Shown here one piece after another: positions 1-7,271 of a stretch of DNA of 32,089 nucleotides. A program made the position numbers and the translations under genes. Below the pieces are notes generated by a model that did not search any database, was not told the origin of the DNA, and saw nothing but the letters and a program-made list of their open reading frames with translations. The number at the start of each line of letters is the position of its first letter. The first letter of the stretch is position 1. Source of the stretch: Acidobacteriota bacterium (GTDB taxonomy: Bacteria > Acidobacteriota > Blastocatellia > Pyrinomonadales > Pyrinomonadaceae); the NCBI GenBank assembly GCA_025463125.1, contig JAOAPX010000024.1, forward strand, positions 1 through 32,089. The letters are read 5' to 3'.

Positions 1-525
1 GAAAAAACAAAAGAGCTAAGTAGAAAGTTTGTTGATTTAAACAACGTTCTTGACACAAATATATTAAATAAACCAATCATTAGCGACTTAATGTGGAAGG
101 TCAGAAATCTATCAGTCTTGGAAAGAAAAAATTATTACTTGACCTATAGGATAGATGACCAAAAAAAGTGGTATTCAAACAAGGCTAGTTTTAATAAGAA
201 AAGATACAAACAATGGTTCTTTGTGATTATTACTTCACAAGCGCTTGCTATGATTAGTGTCGTTTTTTTGATTCGATTTCCTGCTTCAAACTGGAACTTA
301 CTCGGGTTCTTCACCACACTTGCATCATCCACAATTAGTTGGTTACAACTAAAGCGACATCAGGAATTAAAACAAGCATACACAACTACTGCACAAGAAT
401 TGAATTTCATTGAAGCATTATCAAATCAAGTAAACACAGACGAAGAATTATCCAAATTCGTTTTAGATTCAGAAAATGCTATATCAAGAGAACATACTCT
501 TTGGTTAGCTCAGAGACGAGGTTAA
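1..525 (+). CDS. SLATT/DUF4231-like two-TM membrane protein, 5' end missing
   Basis: The frame is open from the first base of the window, so the gene begins to the left; 174 codons are visible and the first ATG in view (91) is probably internal. Two adjacent hydrophobic segments are visible (WFFVIITSQALAMISVVFL and NLLGFFTTLASSTISWL), followed by a soluble helix ending in SREHTLWLAQRRG. A closely spaced TM pair followed by a helix ending in a 'SREHxxW' signature is typical of the SLATT superfamily (SMODS/SLOG-associating two-TM effectors, including DUF4231). Family knowledge links these to nucleotide-sensing conflict systems as predicted pore-forming effectors. The gene is clearly more AT-rich than most of the window, which suggests transfer. 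The upstream partner that would prove a defence role is outside the window. An ordinary DUF4231 membrane protein is the alternative. Confidence 0.65.
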   Translation, partial: EKTKELSRKFVDLNNVLDTNILNKPIISDLMWKVRNLSVLERKNYYLTYRIDDQKKWYSNKASFNKKRYKQWFFVIITSQALAMISVVFLIRFPASNWNLLGFFTTLASSTISWLQLKRHQELKQAYTTTAQELNFIEALSNQVNTDEELSKFVLDSENAISREHTLWLAQRRG

Positions 526-561
526 TTAAAGCTAATTTCGTGCTTGTCAGCGACAAAAAAT

Positions 562-593
562 AAAAAAGATGAAGTTTCGGCTTCGTCTTTTTT
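562..593 (+). terminator. Rho-independent terminator after the SLATT-like gene
   Basis: A-rich left arm plus GATGAAG pairs with CTTCGTC plus a T run around the loop TTTCGG. The stem is 13 bp with one G-U pair. The flanking A and T tracts mean it could work in both directions. It sits 36 bases after the stop codon. Confidence 0.8.
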
Positions 594-640
594 ATTGCCT
601 GTTTTTGACAAAACTATGTATATTTTCTTAGGTAATTCTT

Positions 641-1708
641 ATGAAAAAAATTGCTTTGGTTTTCATCTTTTTAGCATTCGTCTCGATATGTCACGGGCAA
701 AAAAATTACTTTCAATACAGGACTGAGAGGTTTAAGGATGAGCAGAATAAATTTTCGTTCCCGATTTTTTCAAACTCTAACAATCTCGTAACTGCCAAAG
801 TCAATCAAATGCTGCAAATATCCGAACTTGAGATTTTGAAAGGATTTGAAACGAAGAATATTTTTGAGCAGGTTAGTATTGACGACGGCAGAATTTACGG
901 CGGCAAAGTTGGTATTGATTTCAAAATTTACGATAACAACAGCAAAGTTCTGTCCGTAAAACTCGACGAATCGAGCTGCGGCGCGACCTGCGCTTACTGG
1001 GTCAGATATTACAATTTCAATTCGGGGAACGGAGACTTAATTCAACTCAAAGATTTATTTACAAAAAAAGGTTACGAGAAGTTTTTTGCCTTTGTAACTA
1101 AACGGCGAATAGCACAGCTAAAAAATGAATTAAGAAAAATGCCGCTGGCTGAAAGAGGCGATTTTGAAGGCATCAGCGGTTCTTTCGAAGCCGACGATTT
1201 AATGGATTTTTATATCGAAAAAAATGTTTTGTATATTGACGGAGAAAATTCATTCAGCAAAAATCAAAAATTTGCCAGCGTCGAGATAAAAAGAATCAGC
1301 CGATTCAAACTCCCGGAGTTCAAATCATATCTTAACAATTACGGGAAAAGTCTCTTCGGATTAACTAAAGATTCAATCAAAAAATATCGCTCGAACATTT
1401 TGCCTCAGCTTTTTCACGGAAAAATCGGAAATCAAAAAGTTATGATGGTTCTGAATAATGGTTATGAAGACGAGATGAAGGCTGAATATGTTTATTCAAA
1501 ATACGGAAAAGGAATTTTTTTGGAAGGAAAAATCAAAGCGGACGAATTATCGCTGACCGAAAAACTTGCCAAGCCGAAAGAAAGCGGATTTATTGATTAT
1601 GTTGATAACGGTTTTATCGAAGCGAGATTTGACGGGCAAAATATCACCGGAACCTGGACACGTAAAGACAAATTAAAATTTTTTGATTTACAACTGATAC
1701 GAAAGTAA
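641..1708 (+). CDS. Secreted DUF3298/RsiV-like protein of unknown role
   Basis: 355 residues starting with a clear signal peptide (MKKIALVFIFLAFVSICHGQ, probable cut before Q20), so the product is exported. Residues about 25-220 resemble the DUF3298/PdaC-like fold of RsiV-type proteins: alternating strands, a Cys pair (SCGATCAYW) and 'LIQLKDLFTKKGYEKFFAFV', matching the 'lkDLF...y...l' region of that family. The C-terminal 110 residues form a second beta-rich part with 'YVYSKYGKGIFLEGKI' and a final 'GTWTRKDKLKFFDLQL', a pattern seen in secreted proteins of acidobacteria and Bacteroidota. The start is fixed by the signal peptide, with an AGG-containing weak ribosome site upstream. Base composition is AT-rich like the preceding gene. 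It appears to be a single transcription unit. No function can be named. Confidence 0.75.
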   Translation: MKKIALVFIFLAFVSICHGQKNYFQYRTERFKDEQNKFSFPIFSNSNNLVTAKVNQMLQISELEILKGFETKNIFEQVSIDDGRIYGGKVGIDFKIYDNNSKVLSVKLDESSCGATCAYWVRYYNFNSGNGDLIQLKDLFTKKGYEKFFAFVTKRRIAQLKNELRKMPLAERGDFEGISGSFEADDLMDFYIEKNVLYIDGENSFSKNQKFASVEIKRISRFKLPEFKSYLNNYGKSLFGLTKDSIKKYRSNILPQLFHGKIGNQKVMMVLNNGYEDEMKAEYVYSKYGKGIFLEGKIKADELSLTEKLAKPKESGFIDYVDNGFIEARFDGQNITGTWTRKDKLKFFDLQLIRK

Positions 1709-1758
1709 AAAAATACTGGTACGAAAGTAAAAATATATAGAAATATCTTCGCGTAATT

Positions 1759-1801
1759 GCCCGTTTGGTCGCAGCAAAATAAAATCTTTTGCAAAATGGG
1801 C
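1759..1801. repeat. Nested inverted repeats
   Basis: Outer arms GCCCGTTT (1759-1766) and AAATGGGC (1794-1801) pair with one G-U. Inside, GCAAAA (1774-1779) and TTTTGC (1787-1792) pair perfectly. It lies about 50 bases past the stop of the secreted-protein gene and could be a weak transcript end, though no T run follows. Confidence 0.5.
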
Positions 1802-1865
1802 GTGAAAAATTCAGTAGAATTAAAACATCGGTAACCGGGTGTTTTGTGAAATTTGATACGAAACG

Positions 1866-1976
1866 TTTACCGGCAGATTTACCGGCAAAATCAAGCCTTT
1901 CTTTTCCGAACGCTTTTTGTTATCCTGCTAGCGAGATTGAGTTTAGTTTTAAGTTTTACCGGAAATTTTACCGGCA
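1866..1976 (+). repeat. Four TTTACCGG(C/A)A boxes in two 12-bp-phased pairs
   Basis: Copies are at 1866-1875, 1878-1887, 1955-1964 (TTTACCGGAA) and 1967-1976. Within each pair the period is exactly 12 bp, and the pairs are 89 bp apart. This iteron-like arrangement ends 80 bases before the fic start. It could be an operator or a degenerate repeat element. Confidence 0.7.
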
Positions 1977-2055
1977 AAATGCGCGAGCCGGACAACGTTC
2001 GGGAAGCTGAAATTTTTAGCTCATCATTCCCGGAACTTATTTTTAACCGCAAAAC

Positions 2056-3288
2056 TTGTATAGTGAAATTTCACAATTTGAACCGCTTTTCCCGTCCGAG
2101 ACCGGCGAGCTTGAAGACCTCGCTTACCGGTTGGTCGAAACTTCGGCGCGGCTCGAAGGCAGGCTTTCGCCGGCGACGCTCTCGGGCATCGCCGAGCTTC
2201 TGCGAGTAGTCAACAGTTATTACAGCAATTTGATTGAAGGACACAATACGCACCCGATTGACATTCAGAGAGCAATGCGGCGCGAGTATTCGGACGACGA
2301 AGATAAACGCGATTTACAAATCGAAAGCCGGATTCATATCGAAGCGCAGCAGAAAATTCTCGAACGCCTCGCGGCTGAACCGGAAACAAATGTCGCCGCT
2401 CCCGACTTTTTATGCTGGATTCACGGTGAATTTTACGAACAAATGCCTGAACGCCTGCGCTGGGCAAAAGGCGAAGCTGAAGAAAAAGCATGGATCGAAG
2501 CCGGAAAAGTCAGGAATAATCAAGTAATTGTAGGACGGCATTTGCCGCCGACGGTCGAATCGCTCGGCGGCTTTTTGCGCCGTTTTGGAGAGTTTTATAA
2601 TCCCGCAAACGCTTCGATGCGCGGGCTGCGTCCGATTATCGCTCTCGCCGCGGCGCATCACCGCTTGATGTGGATTCATCCTTTTCTTGACGGCAACGGT
2701 CGCGTTACGCGCCTTTTTACCGACGCGTTTTTCTATCGCATCAATTTTTCCGGTTACGGGTTATGGAACGCCAGCCGCGGTTTGGCACGGCAACGCGGCG
2801 AATACAAACAGTTTTTAGCGGCGGCGGACGAACGCCGCGACAATGATTTCGACGGGCGCGGCAATCTGTCGAACCGCACGCTAACCGAATTTTGCCGCTT
2901 TTTTCTCAAAGCCTGCCTTGACCAAGCCGAGTATATGAATCGAATGCTCGCGCTCGGCGATTTTCTCCAAAGAGTGGAAAATTACGTCGAACGCCGCAAC
3001 GCCGGTATCATTCTGACCGAAGCGGGAGAAAAATATCCGCGGTTGCCGGATCGCGCTGCTGCAATTTTGAAGGAAGCGGCAATCAAAGGCGAGATTACTC
3101 GCGGCGAAATTTATAAAATCGTCGAAATGAGCGAACGCACGGGAAGAAACGTTCTTAAAACTCTACTCGGCGAAAAATTGCTGGTTTCCGATTCTGACTG
3201 GCACAAAGCGCCTGTTCGTCTCGGTTTACCGGCGCACTTCGCAGCTTATCTTTTCCCGAGACTTTTTCCCGACGATGTGCGTAAATAA
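2056..3288 (+). CDS. Fic family protein, predicted AMP-transferase with N-terminal inhibitory helix
   Basis: 410 residues from a TTG start. The Fic core holds the canonical motif HPFLDGNGRVTR at residues 208-219: His208 is the catalytic base, Asp212/Asn214 bind Mg, and the GNGR loop binds ATP phosphates. Such enzymes transfer AMP from ATP to a hydroxyl side chain of a target protein. An inhibitory motif of the [S/T]xxxE[G/N] type is seen before the core as SNLIEG (Ser57, Glu61, Gly62), placing it among Fic proteins that carry their own N-terminal inhibitory helix rather than a separate antitoxin. Residues about 325-400 look like a winged helix ('TRGEIYKIVEMSERTGRNVL'), common in this class and suggestive of DNA binding. 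It follows the phased repeat boxes, a possible operator. The target is unknown. The family call is firm. Confidence 0.93.
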   Translation: MYSEISQFEPLFPSETGELEDLAYRLVETSARLEGRLSPATLSGIAELLRVVNSYYSNLIEGHNTHPIDIQRAMRREYSDDEDKRDLQIESRIHIEAQQKILERLAAEPETNVAAPDFLCWIHGEFYEQMPERLRWAKGEAEEKAWIEAGKVRNNQVIVGRHLPPTVESLGGFLRRFGEFYNPANASMRGLRPIIALAAAHHRLMWIHPFLDGNGRVTRLFTDAFFYRINFSGYGLWNASRGLARQRGEYKQFLAAADERRDNDFDGRGNLSNRTLTEFCRFFLKACLDQAEYMNRMLALGDFLQRVENYVERRNAGIILTEAGEKYPRLPDRAAAILKEAAIKGEITRGEIYKIVEMSERTGRNVLKTLLGEKLLVSDSDWHKAPVRLGLPAHFAAYLFPRLFPDDVRK

Positions 3289-3356
3289 TTTACAGCAGCA
3301 CGGAAATATCAGACGGCATATTACAACCCGAAAACTTTTAAGATGAAAATCTAAAA

Positions 3357-4004
3357 ATGGATATATTTGAGAGCGGAATTCCGAATCTGCGAATCACAGC
3401 AAAACGCAGCCAGTTTCAGTTTATCGAGACAACGACGGTTTTAGAGGCTTGGAACGGGTATATGAAGAATTATCGAAATGAGACGCGGGTCACCGACGGA
3501 ACGGTTAAATTAGATTTTGGCGGCTACAATGTTGAAGACAAGTCGATAGATTGGCAGCCGCAGATAAATGCTTATCATCATTTGCTGGAAAATCAATATG
3601 CCGTCAGAGACAGCATTCTCAGGGCTTTGAGCGAGGAAGTTGACAGGTTTACTCAATACTTGGATCCGGACGATTCATTTGTTCCGAATATTACGCCCGA
3701 AACGCGGGGCTGTTTTGATTTCAAACCGTTTATAGGACCTGTGAGCGTGAGTTTCGACGAAGAAGAGAGCAGGAACGGCGTTTCGTATCTCCAGTGGCAT
3801 TTCGACTGCGCATGGGATGTTGAACACGGTCTTGCCGCGATAACTCACGAGGATAGAGTGATTGATCTCGACCGGGGCGAAACCGACATCTGGAAAATTT
3901 ACGCGGACAACGGGACGCTCGCCGAAAAACAGAAAGAATATGAAGAGCGGGCGAAAAACTTTAAGCCGCCGAAACGTCAAAAACCGTGGTGGCGATTCTG
4001 GTGA
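3357..4004 (+). CDS. DUF6985-like protein of unknown function
   Basis: 215 residues, no signal peptide or TM segment, acidic in the middle and ending in a basic/aromatic tail (PPKRQKPWWRFW). The segment around residues 145-185, with 'HFDCAWDVEHGLAAI', resembles the 'WDxEHGL' signature I associate with DUF6985-type domains, which are often found in immunity-like or conflict-island proteins. The match is from memory and moderate. It lies 68 bases after fic in the same direction and is followed by a strong terminator, so it may be cotranscribed with fic. Whether it is a partner or a target of the Fic enzyme cannot be told from sequence. Confidence 0.6.
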   Translation: MDIFESGIPNLRITAKRSQFQFIETTTVLEAWNGYMKNYRNETRVTDGTVKLDFGGYNVEDKSIDWQPQINAYHHLLENQYAVRDSILRALSEEVDRFTQYLDPDDSFVPNITPETRGCFDFKPFIGPVSVSFDEEESRNGVSYLQWHFDCAWDVEHGLAAITHEDRVIDLDRGETDIWKIYADNGTLAEKQKEYEERAKNFKPPKRQKPWWRFW

Positions 4005-4015
4005 TTTCTAGTTTG

Positions 4016-4048
4016 AAAAAGGACGAAACCGAAATTTCGTCCTTTTTT
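4016..4048. terminator. Bidirectional terminator between the fic-side genes and selO
   Basis: Perfect 13-bp stem (AAAAAGGACGAAA with TTTCGTCCTTTTT) around a 6-base loop. The A tract on one side and T tract on the other serve the two convergent genes ending at 4004 and 4068. Confidence 0.9.
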
Positions 4049-4067
4049 TCGTTTGGAAATCAACTTT

Positions 4068-5618
4068 CTACGAGCTGCACGAAAGCATCGAGCAGCCGGC
4101 TTTTTCCTTTGCCCAATCCGGGCGTTTTGCGTACCATTTTTCCGCTGCGGGCTGTTCGTCGTATGGCTTTAAAAGCAGATTAAACAGTTCGTCCACGATT
4201 GAATAATCGCCCGCGTCCGCCGCGTCGATGGCGAGCTGCGCCATATAATTTCGCAAAACGTATTTCGGGTTGACGCGGTTCATCGCCGCGGCTCTTTCCG
4301 TTTTTTCGCTGTTTTCGGCGCGGAGTTTTTGCGCGTAATTCGCCAAAACCTGCGTCCACTGCGGTTTGAATTTTTCGAGATTCTCGGAATAGCTCGCTTC
4401 CTTCAATTTCGTCCAGAATCCTTCGGCGTCGTTTTCGTCAAACTCGCTTAAATTGCGGAAAAGAATGGTTAAATCCATCTCGGTTTGATACATCAATTTT
4501 TCGAGTTCCGCGATGAAATCGGCGTTCGACGTTTCTTTTAAACCGAGCTTGCCGGACATCATCCCGAGATGTTTCGGCAGGTAATCGGTTTGATAATTTT
4601 CCAGGATTTCTTCTAAAGGCTCGGCGTCTTCGACGAGCGGGTAAAGCGCGTTGCCGAGCTGCATCAGGTTCCAGACGCCGATTGTTGCCTGGTTGCCGTA
4701 GCGATAGCGTTTCTGCCCGGCGTCGGTCGTGTTCGGCGTCCAGTTCGGGTCGTAATTTTCGAGCCAGCCGTACGGACCGTAATCGATCGTCAAGCCGAGA
4801 ATCGACATATTATCCGTGTTCATCACGCCGTGAACGAAGCCGACGCGCTCCCATTCGATCATCAAGCGAAGCGTTTTTTCCGTCACTTCGCGGAAAAGCG
4901 CGATGTAAGTTTCCTTTTCGGGCGCGCCCAGGTGCGGATAGAAATTTTGAATCGTGTAATCGGCGAGCTTTTTTAAATTCTCCAAATCCTGCCGCCAACT
5001 GAAAATCTGAAAATTTCCGAAACGAACAAAGCTCGGCGCCGCGCGGCAGACGATAGCGCCCTTTTCGAGTTCGGCGTTGCCGTTGTAAAACATATCGCGC
5101 AAAACTTCGTCGCCCGTCAAAACCAGCGAAAGGGCGCGCGTCGTCGGAACTCCGAGGTGAAACATCGCTTCCGAGCACAGATATTCTCGAATCGAAGAAC
5201 GCAAAACCGCCAGCCCGTCCGCGCCGCGCGAATACGGCGTTTTGCCCGCGCCTTTCAGCTGCAAAGCCCATTGCCGATTGTTTTGATTAACTTCAAACAA
5301 ATTGATCGCCCGCCCGTCGCCGAGTTGTCCAGCCCAGTTGCCGAACTGATGACCGCCGTAACACATCGCGTACGGTTTCGTTCCGGGATAAATCTCCGCA
5401 CCCGAAAAGATTTTTACAAATTCCTCGCTTTTGGCGTCTTGATCCGTAAGCCCGACCGCTTCGAGCATCTGCGGCGAAACGTGTATGAGCGAAGGATTGC
5501 CCGGCGTTTTCGGCGTCACGTAGGAAAATGCGGCGTTCGGCACCTGGCGAACGTAGTTTTCCCTGATCGGGTCGGCGGGAAGCGCTTTATTAAACGTATC
5601 TTTGAGGTTTAATTTCAT
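4068..5618 (-). CDS. selO: SelO/YdiU protein adenylyltransferase (pseudokinase AMPylase)
   Basis: 516 residues, full family length. SelO has a protein-kinase fold with flipped ATP and transfers AMP to Ser/Thr/Tyr of target proteins, in bacteria linked to redox stress. Family signatures are present in order: QLGDGRA (98-104), LKGAGKTPYSR (121-131), HGVMNTDNMS (263-272) and IDYGP (278-282), with Asn270 and Asp279 as likely metal ligands. The C-terminus is GCSMLSCSS, where the position that is selenocysteine in eukaryotic homologues is cysteine here, giving a CxxxC pair. The start KLNLKDTFNKALPAD agrees with the family. It is convergent with the Fic gene, so two unrelated AMPylating enzymes lie within about 1 kb of each other. 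It is divergent from purE with a 164-base gap. Confidence 0.96.
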   Translation of the reverse strand: MKLNLKDTFNKALPADPIRENYVRQVPNAAFSYVTPKTPGNPSLIHVSPQMLEAVGLTDQDAKSEEFVKIFSGAEIYPGTKPYAMCYGGHQFGNWAGQLGDGRAINLFEVNQNNRQWALQLKGAGKTPYSRGADGLAVLRSSIREYLCSEAMFHLGVPTTRALSLVLTGDEVLRDMFYNGNAELEKGAIVCRAAPSFVRFGNFQIFSWRQDLENLKKLADYTIQNFYPHLGAPEKETYIALFREVTEKTLRLMIEWERVGFVHGVMNTDNMSILGLTIDYGPYGWLENYDPNWTPNTTDAGQKRYRYGNQATIGVWNLMQLGNALYPLVEDAEPLEEILENYQTDYLPKHLGMMSGKLGLKETSNADFIAELEKLMYQTEMDLTILFRNLSEFDENDAEGFWTKLKEASYSENLEKFKPQWTQVLANYAQKLRAENSEKTERAAAMNRVNPKYVLRNYMAQLAIDAADAGDYSIVDELFNLLLKPYDEQPAAEKWYAKRPDWAKEKAGCSMLSCSS

Positions 5619-5782
5619 AAATTCTATTTTCGCAATTCGAGAGAGGTTTAGACAAATTGAGATTTATAACAATTGAACCGGGACAGAAAGATAAAGCGTT
5701 TTTTTTAAGGTTAATCGAATTCGGATTTATCCTTCGGGTTTGCTTTTGCCGCGCATCTTTTCTATTTTGTAAGCATAAGCAA

Positions 5783-6304
5783 ATGGCAAAATCTAAAATC
5801 GAAAATTCAGAATCCGCAACCGAATCGCCTTTAGTGGCGGTAATAATGGGCAGCACTTCCGATTGGGAAACGATGAAAAACGCCTCGGACATTTTGACCG
5901 AGTTCGGCATCGCGCACGAAGCAAAAGTCGTTTCCGCGCACCGGACGCCGGATTTGCTGTTTGAATTCGCTAAATCCGCCGAATCTCGCGGCTTCGAAGT
6001 CGTCATCGCGGGCGCGGGCGGCGCGGCGCATCTGCCGGGAATGTGCGCTTCGCAGACGGTTTTGCCCGTTCTCGGCGTTCCCGTCCAGAGCAAAGCTTTA
6101 TCGGGAATGGATTCGCTGCTCTCAATTGTTCAGATGCCCTTCGGCGTTCCGGTCGGAACACTGGCGATCGGCGCGGCGGGCGCGAAAAACGCAGCGCTTT
6201 TAGCGGTTTCTATTCTGGCAAATTCTCGTCCAGAACTGCGGGAAAAATTAAAAGAATTTCGGCGAAATCAAACGGAAACAGTTTTACATTCGGAGTTGGA
6301 ATAA
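5783..6304 (+). CDS. purE: N5-carboxyaminoimidazole ribonucleotide mutase PurE
   Basis: 173 residues, class I PurE, converting N5-CAIR to CAIR in purine synthesis in the cytosol. Motifs are GSTSDWETM (substrate phosphate and mutase Ser/Asp), SAHRTP (catalytic His) and [11 protein letters not shown]. An in-frame ATG upstream at 5657 would add 42 residues with no family counterpart, so ATG 5783, giving [10 protein letters not shown], is preferred; a short low-complexity N-terminus remains before [10 protein letters not shown]. No purK follows. Instead the stop codon overlaps the start of a metallopeptidase-like gene by one base (TAATG), which implies translational coupling. Confidence 0.96.
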   Translation: MAKSKIENSESATESPLVAVIMGSTSDWETMKNASDILTEFGIAHEAKVVSAHRTPDLLFEFAKSAESRGFEVVIAGAGGAAHLPGMCASQTVLPVLGVPVQSKALSGMDSLLSIVQMPFGVPVGTLAIGAAGAKNAALLAVSILANSRPELREKLKEFRRNQTETVLHSELE

Positions 6305-7080
6305 TGTTCAATCCAATCAGAAGAAATAGAAATATCGGCACGGCAAAGCAAGGTTACAAAAAACGAAATCGTTTTGATATTCCTTGCTATTACCTTCGAG
6401 AATATAAAATATACTGGGAAAAATTAAGCGATTACAAAAAGATAGAAAGGCAAATAAATGGCTGGAATTTTACTTTTATAGTCGAAAGAACGAAAGAAGG
6501 ATATTTTCACGCCTGTACGATTGAAGACCTCGAAATGATTCTTCAACATATTTCGTCAGCTTATTATAAAGATTTGCGAACTATAATTTTGCGGCAGCCG
6601 AAGCGGACTGAAACCATTTTTTCACCCGTTTGGGGCAGGCTTGTTTTTTACTACGGGCTTGAATCAACTGATTTTCCCGCGATTATTCTGGAATCCGTAA
6701 AAACCGGAAGTAAACTTAGTTGGACGAGAAAAATTGATATTGAAAGACAAAAAGAAATTGAAAGGCTGCGAAATGACGGCTTTGAAATTACTGAAACCAA
6801 ACGAAGTTATGAAATAAATTTGACACTTGAAAACGTCAGAAACACCCAATTATATCGAACTCTTTTGCACGAAATCGGACATTATGTTCAGTACAGCGAA
6901 AATCCTGAAAAGTTTGACACGATTCCAAGCGTCGAAAAGGAAGTTTTTGCCCACAACTTTGCCGATAAACTCAAATTAGAACTTGAGGAAAAAGGTCTAA
7001 TTCCATTTCCAAGACAGTTTTTCGATCAGAGTTTTATTCAAAACGGACTTGATCCAAATGATTTTACCGAAAAGTTATAA
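6304..7080 (+). CDS. HExxH zinc metallopeptidase-like protein overlapping purE
   Basis: 258 residues, not recognised as a named family. It has a zinc-peptidase motif LLHEIGHYVQY with H189-E190-H193, and about 20 residues later EVFAHNFADKL, where Glu213 is a good candidate third ligand. That spacing and the ExxAxxFA pattern resemble ImmA/IrrE-type (COG2856) gluzincins, although the N-terminal 180 residues (basic, rich in Tyr/Arg) are unfamiliar. No signal peptide, so it is probably cytosolic. The start ATG shares its A with the purE stop. Frames open upstream inside purE are shadows. Composition is markedly more AT-rich than purE, suggesting that a transferred gene inserted right at the purE stop. 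A hairpin terminator follows. Confidence 0.8.
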   Translation: MFNPIRRNRNIGTAKQGYKKRNRFDIPCYYLREYKIYWEKLSDYKKIERQINGWNFTFIVERTKEGYFHACTIEDLEMILQHISSAYYKDLRTIILRQPKRTETIFSPVWGRLVFYYGLESTDFPAIILESVKTGSKLSWTRKIDIERQKEIERLRNDGFEITETKRSYEINLTLENVRNTQLYRTLLHEIGHYVQYSENPEKFDTIPSVEKEVFAHNFADKLKLELEEKGLIPFPRQFFDQSFIQNGLDPNDFTEKL

Positions 7081-7206
7081 ATAGTTCTCAAGATCAGCGC
7101 GGCGTTTTTATTCCCGTTATTTCGATTTGTGTTTTACGGTCAAACGGTATACTTTCTAAAAACAGGTGCCAACCCTAGAATGGCAACTTTATGTTGCCTA
7201 TCGGAC

Positions 7207-7246
7207 AAACGGCGTAGAATAATTCGTTATTTTACGCCGTTGTTTT
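7207..7246. terminator. Hairpin terminator between convergent genes
   Basis: AACGGCGTA (7208-7216) pairs perfectly with TACGCCGTT (7233-7241) around a 16-base AT-rich loop and is followed by GTTTTG. It lies between the plus-strand metallopeptidase gene and the minus-strand hydrolase gene. Confidence 0.65.
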
Positions 7247-7271
7247 GTGAATATGCCACGCCGTCAAAAAT

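Larger units (their letters stand above)
1709..2055. other. Repeat-rich intergenic region upstream of fic
   Basis: A 347-base stretch without a convincing gene. It holds a 14-bp tandem repeat TACGAAAGTAAAAA (1698-1711 and 1720-1733), a nested hairpin pair (1759-1801), and four copies of a TTTACCGG(C/A)A box. Open frames crossing it encode only the repeat (YRQIYRQ-like and FYRKFYRQ-like peptides) and look non-coding. Confidence 0.7.

Noticed and set aside
605-624. TTGACA followed by TATATT before the secreted DUF3298-like gene
   Set aside because: The two boxes are only 8 bases apart, too close for a sigma-70 promoter.
1853-2209. Frame across the repeat boxes into fic
   Set aside because: Its repeats (YRQIYRQ, FTGNFTGK) simply translate the DNA boxes, and it runs out of frame into fic.
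5657-5782. Longer N-terminus for PurE from an upstream ATG
   Set aside because: It would add 42 residues unlike any PurE, while ATG 5783 gives close to normal family length.
6043-6303. Upstream extension of the metallopeptidase frame into purE
   Set aside because: The frame is out of register with purE and Arg/Ser-rich like other shadow frames; ATG 6304 at the purE stop is the natural start.
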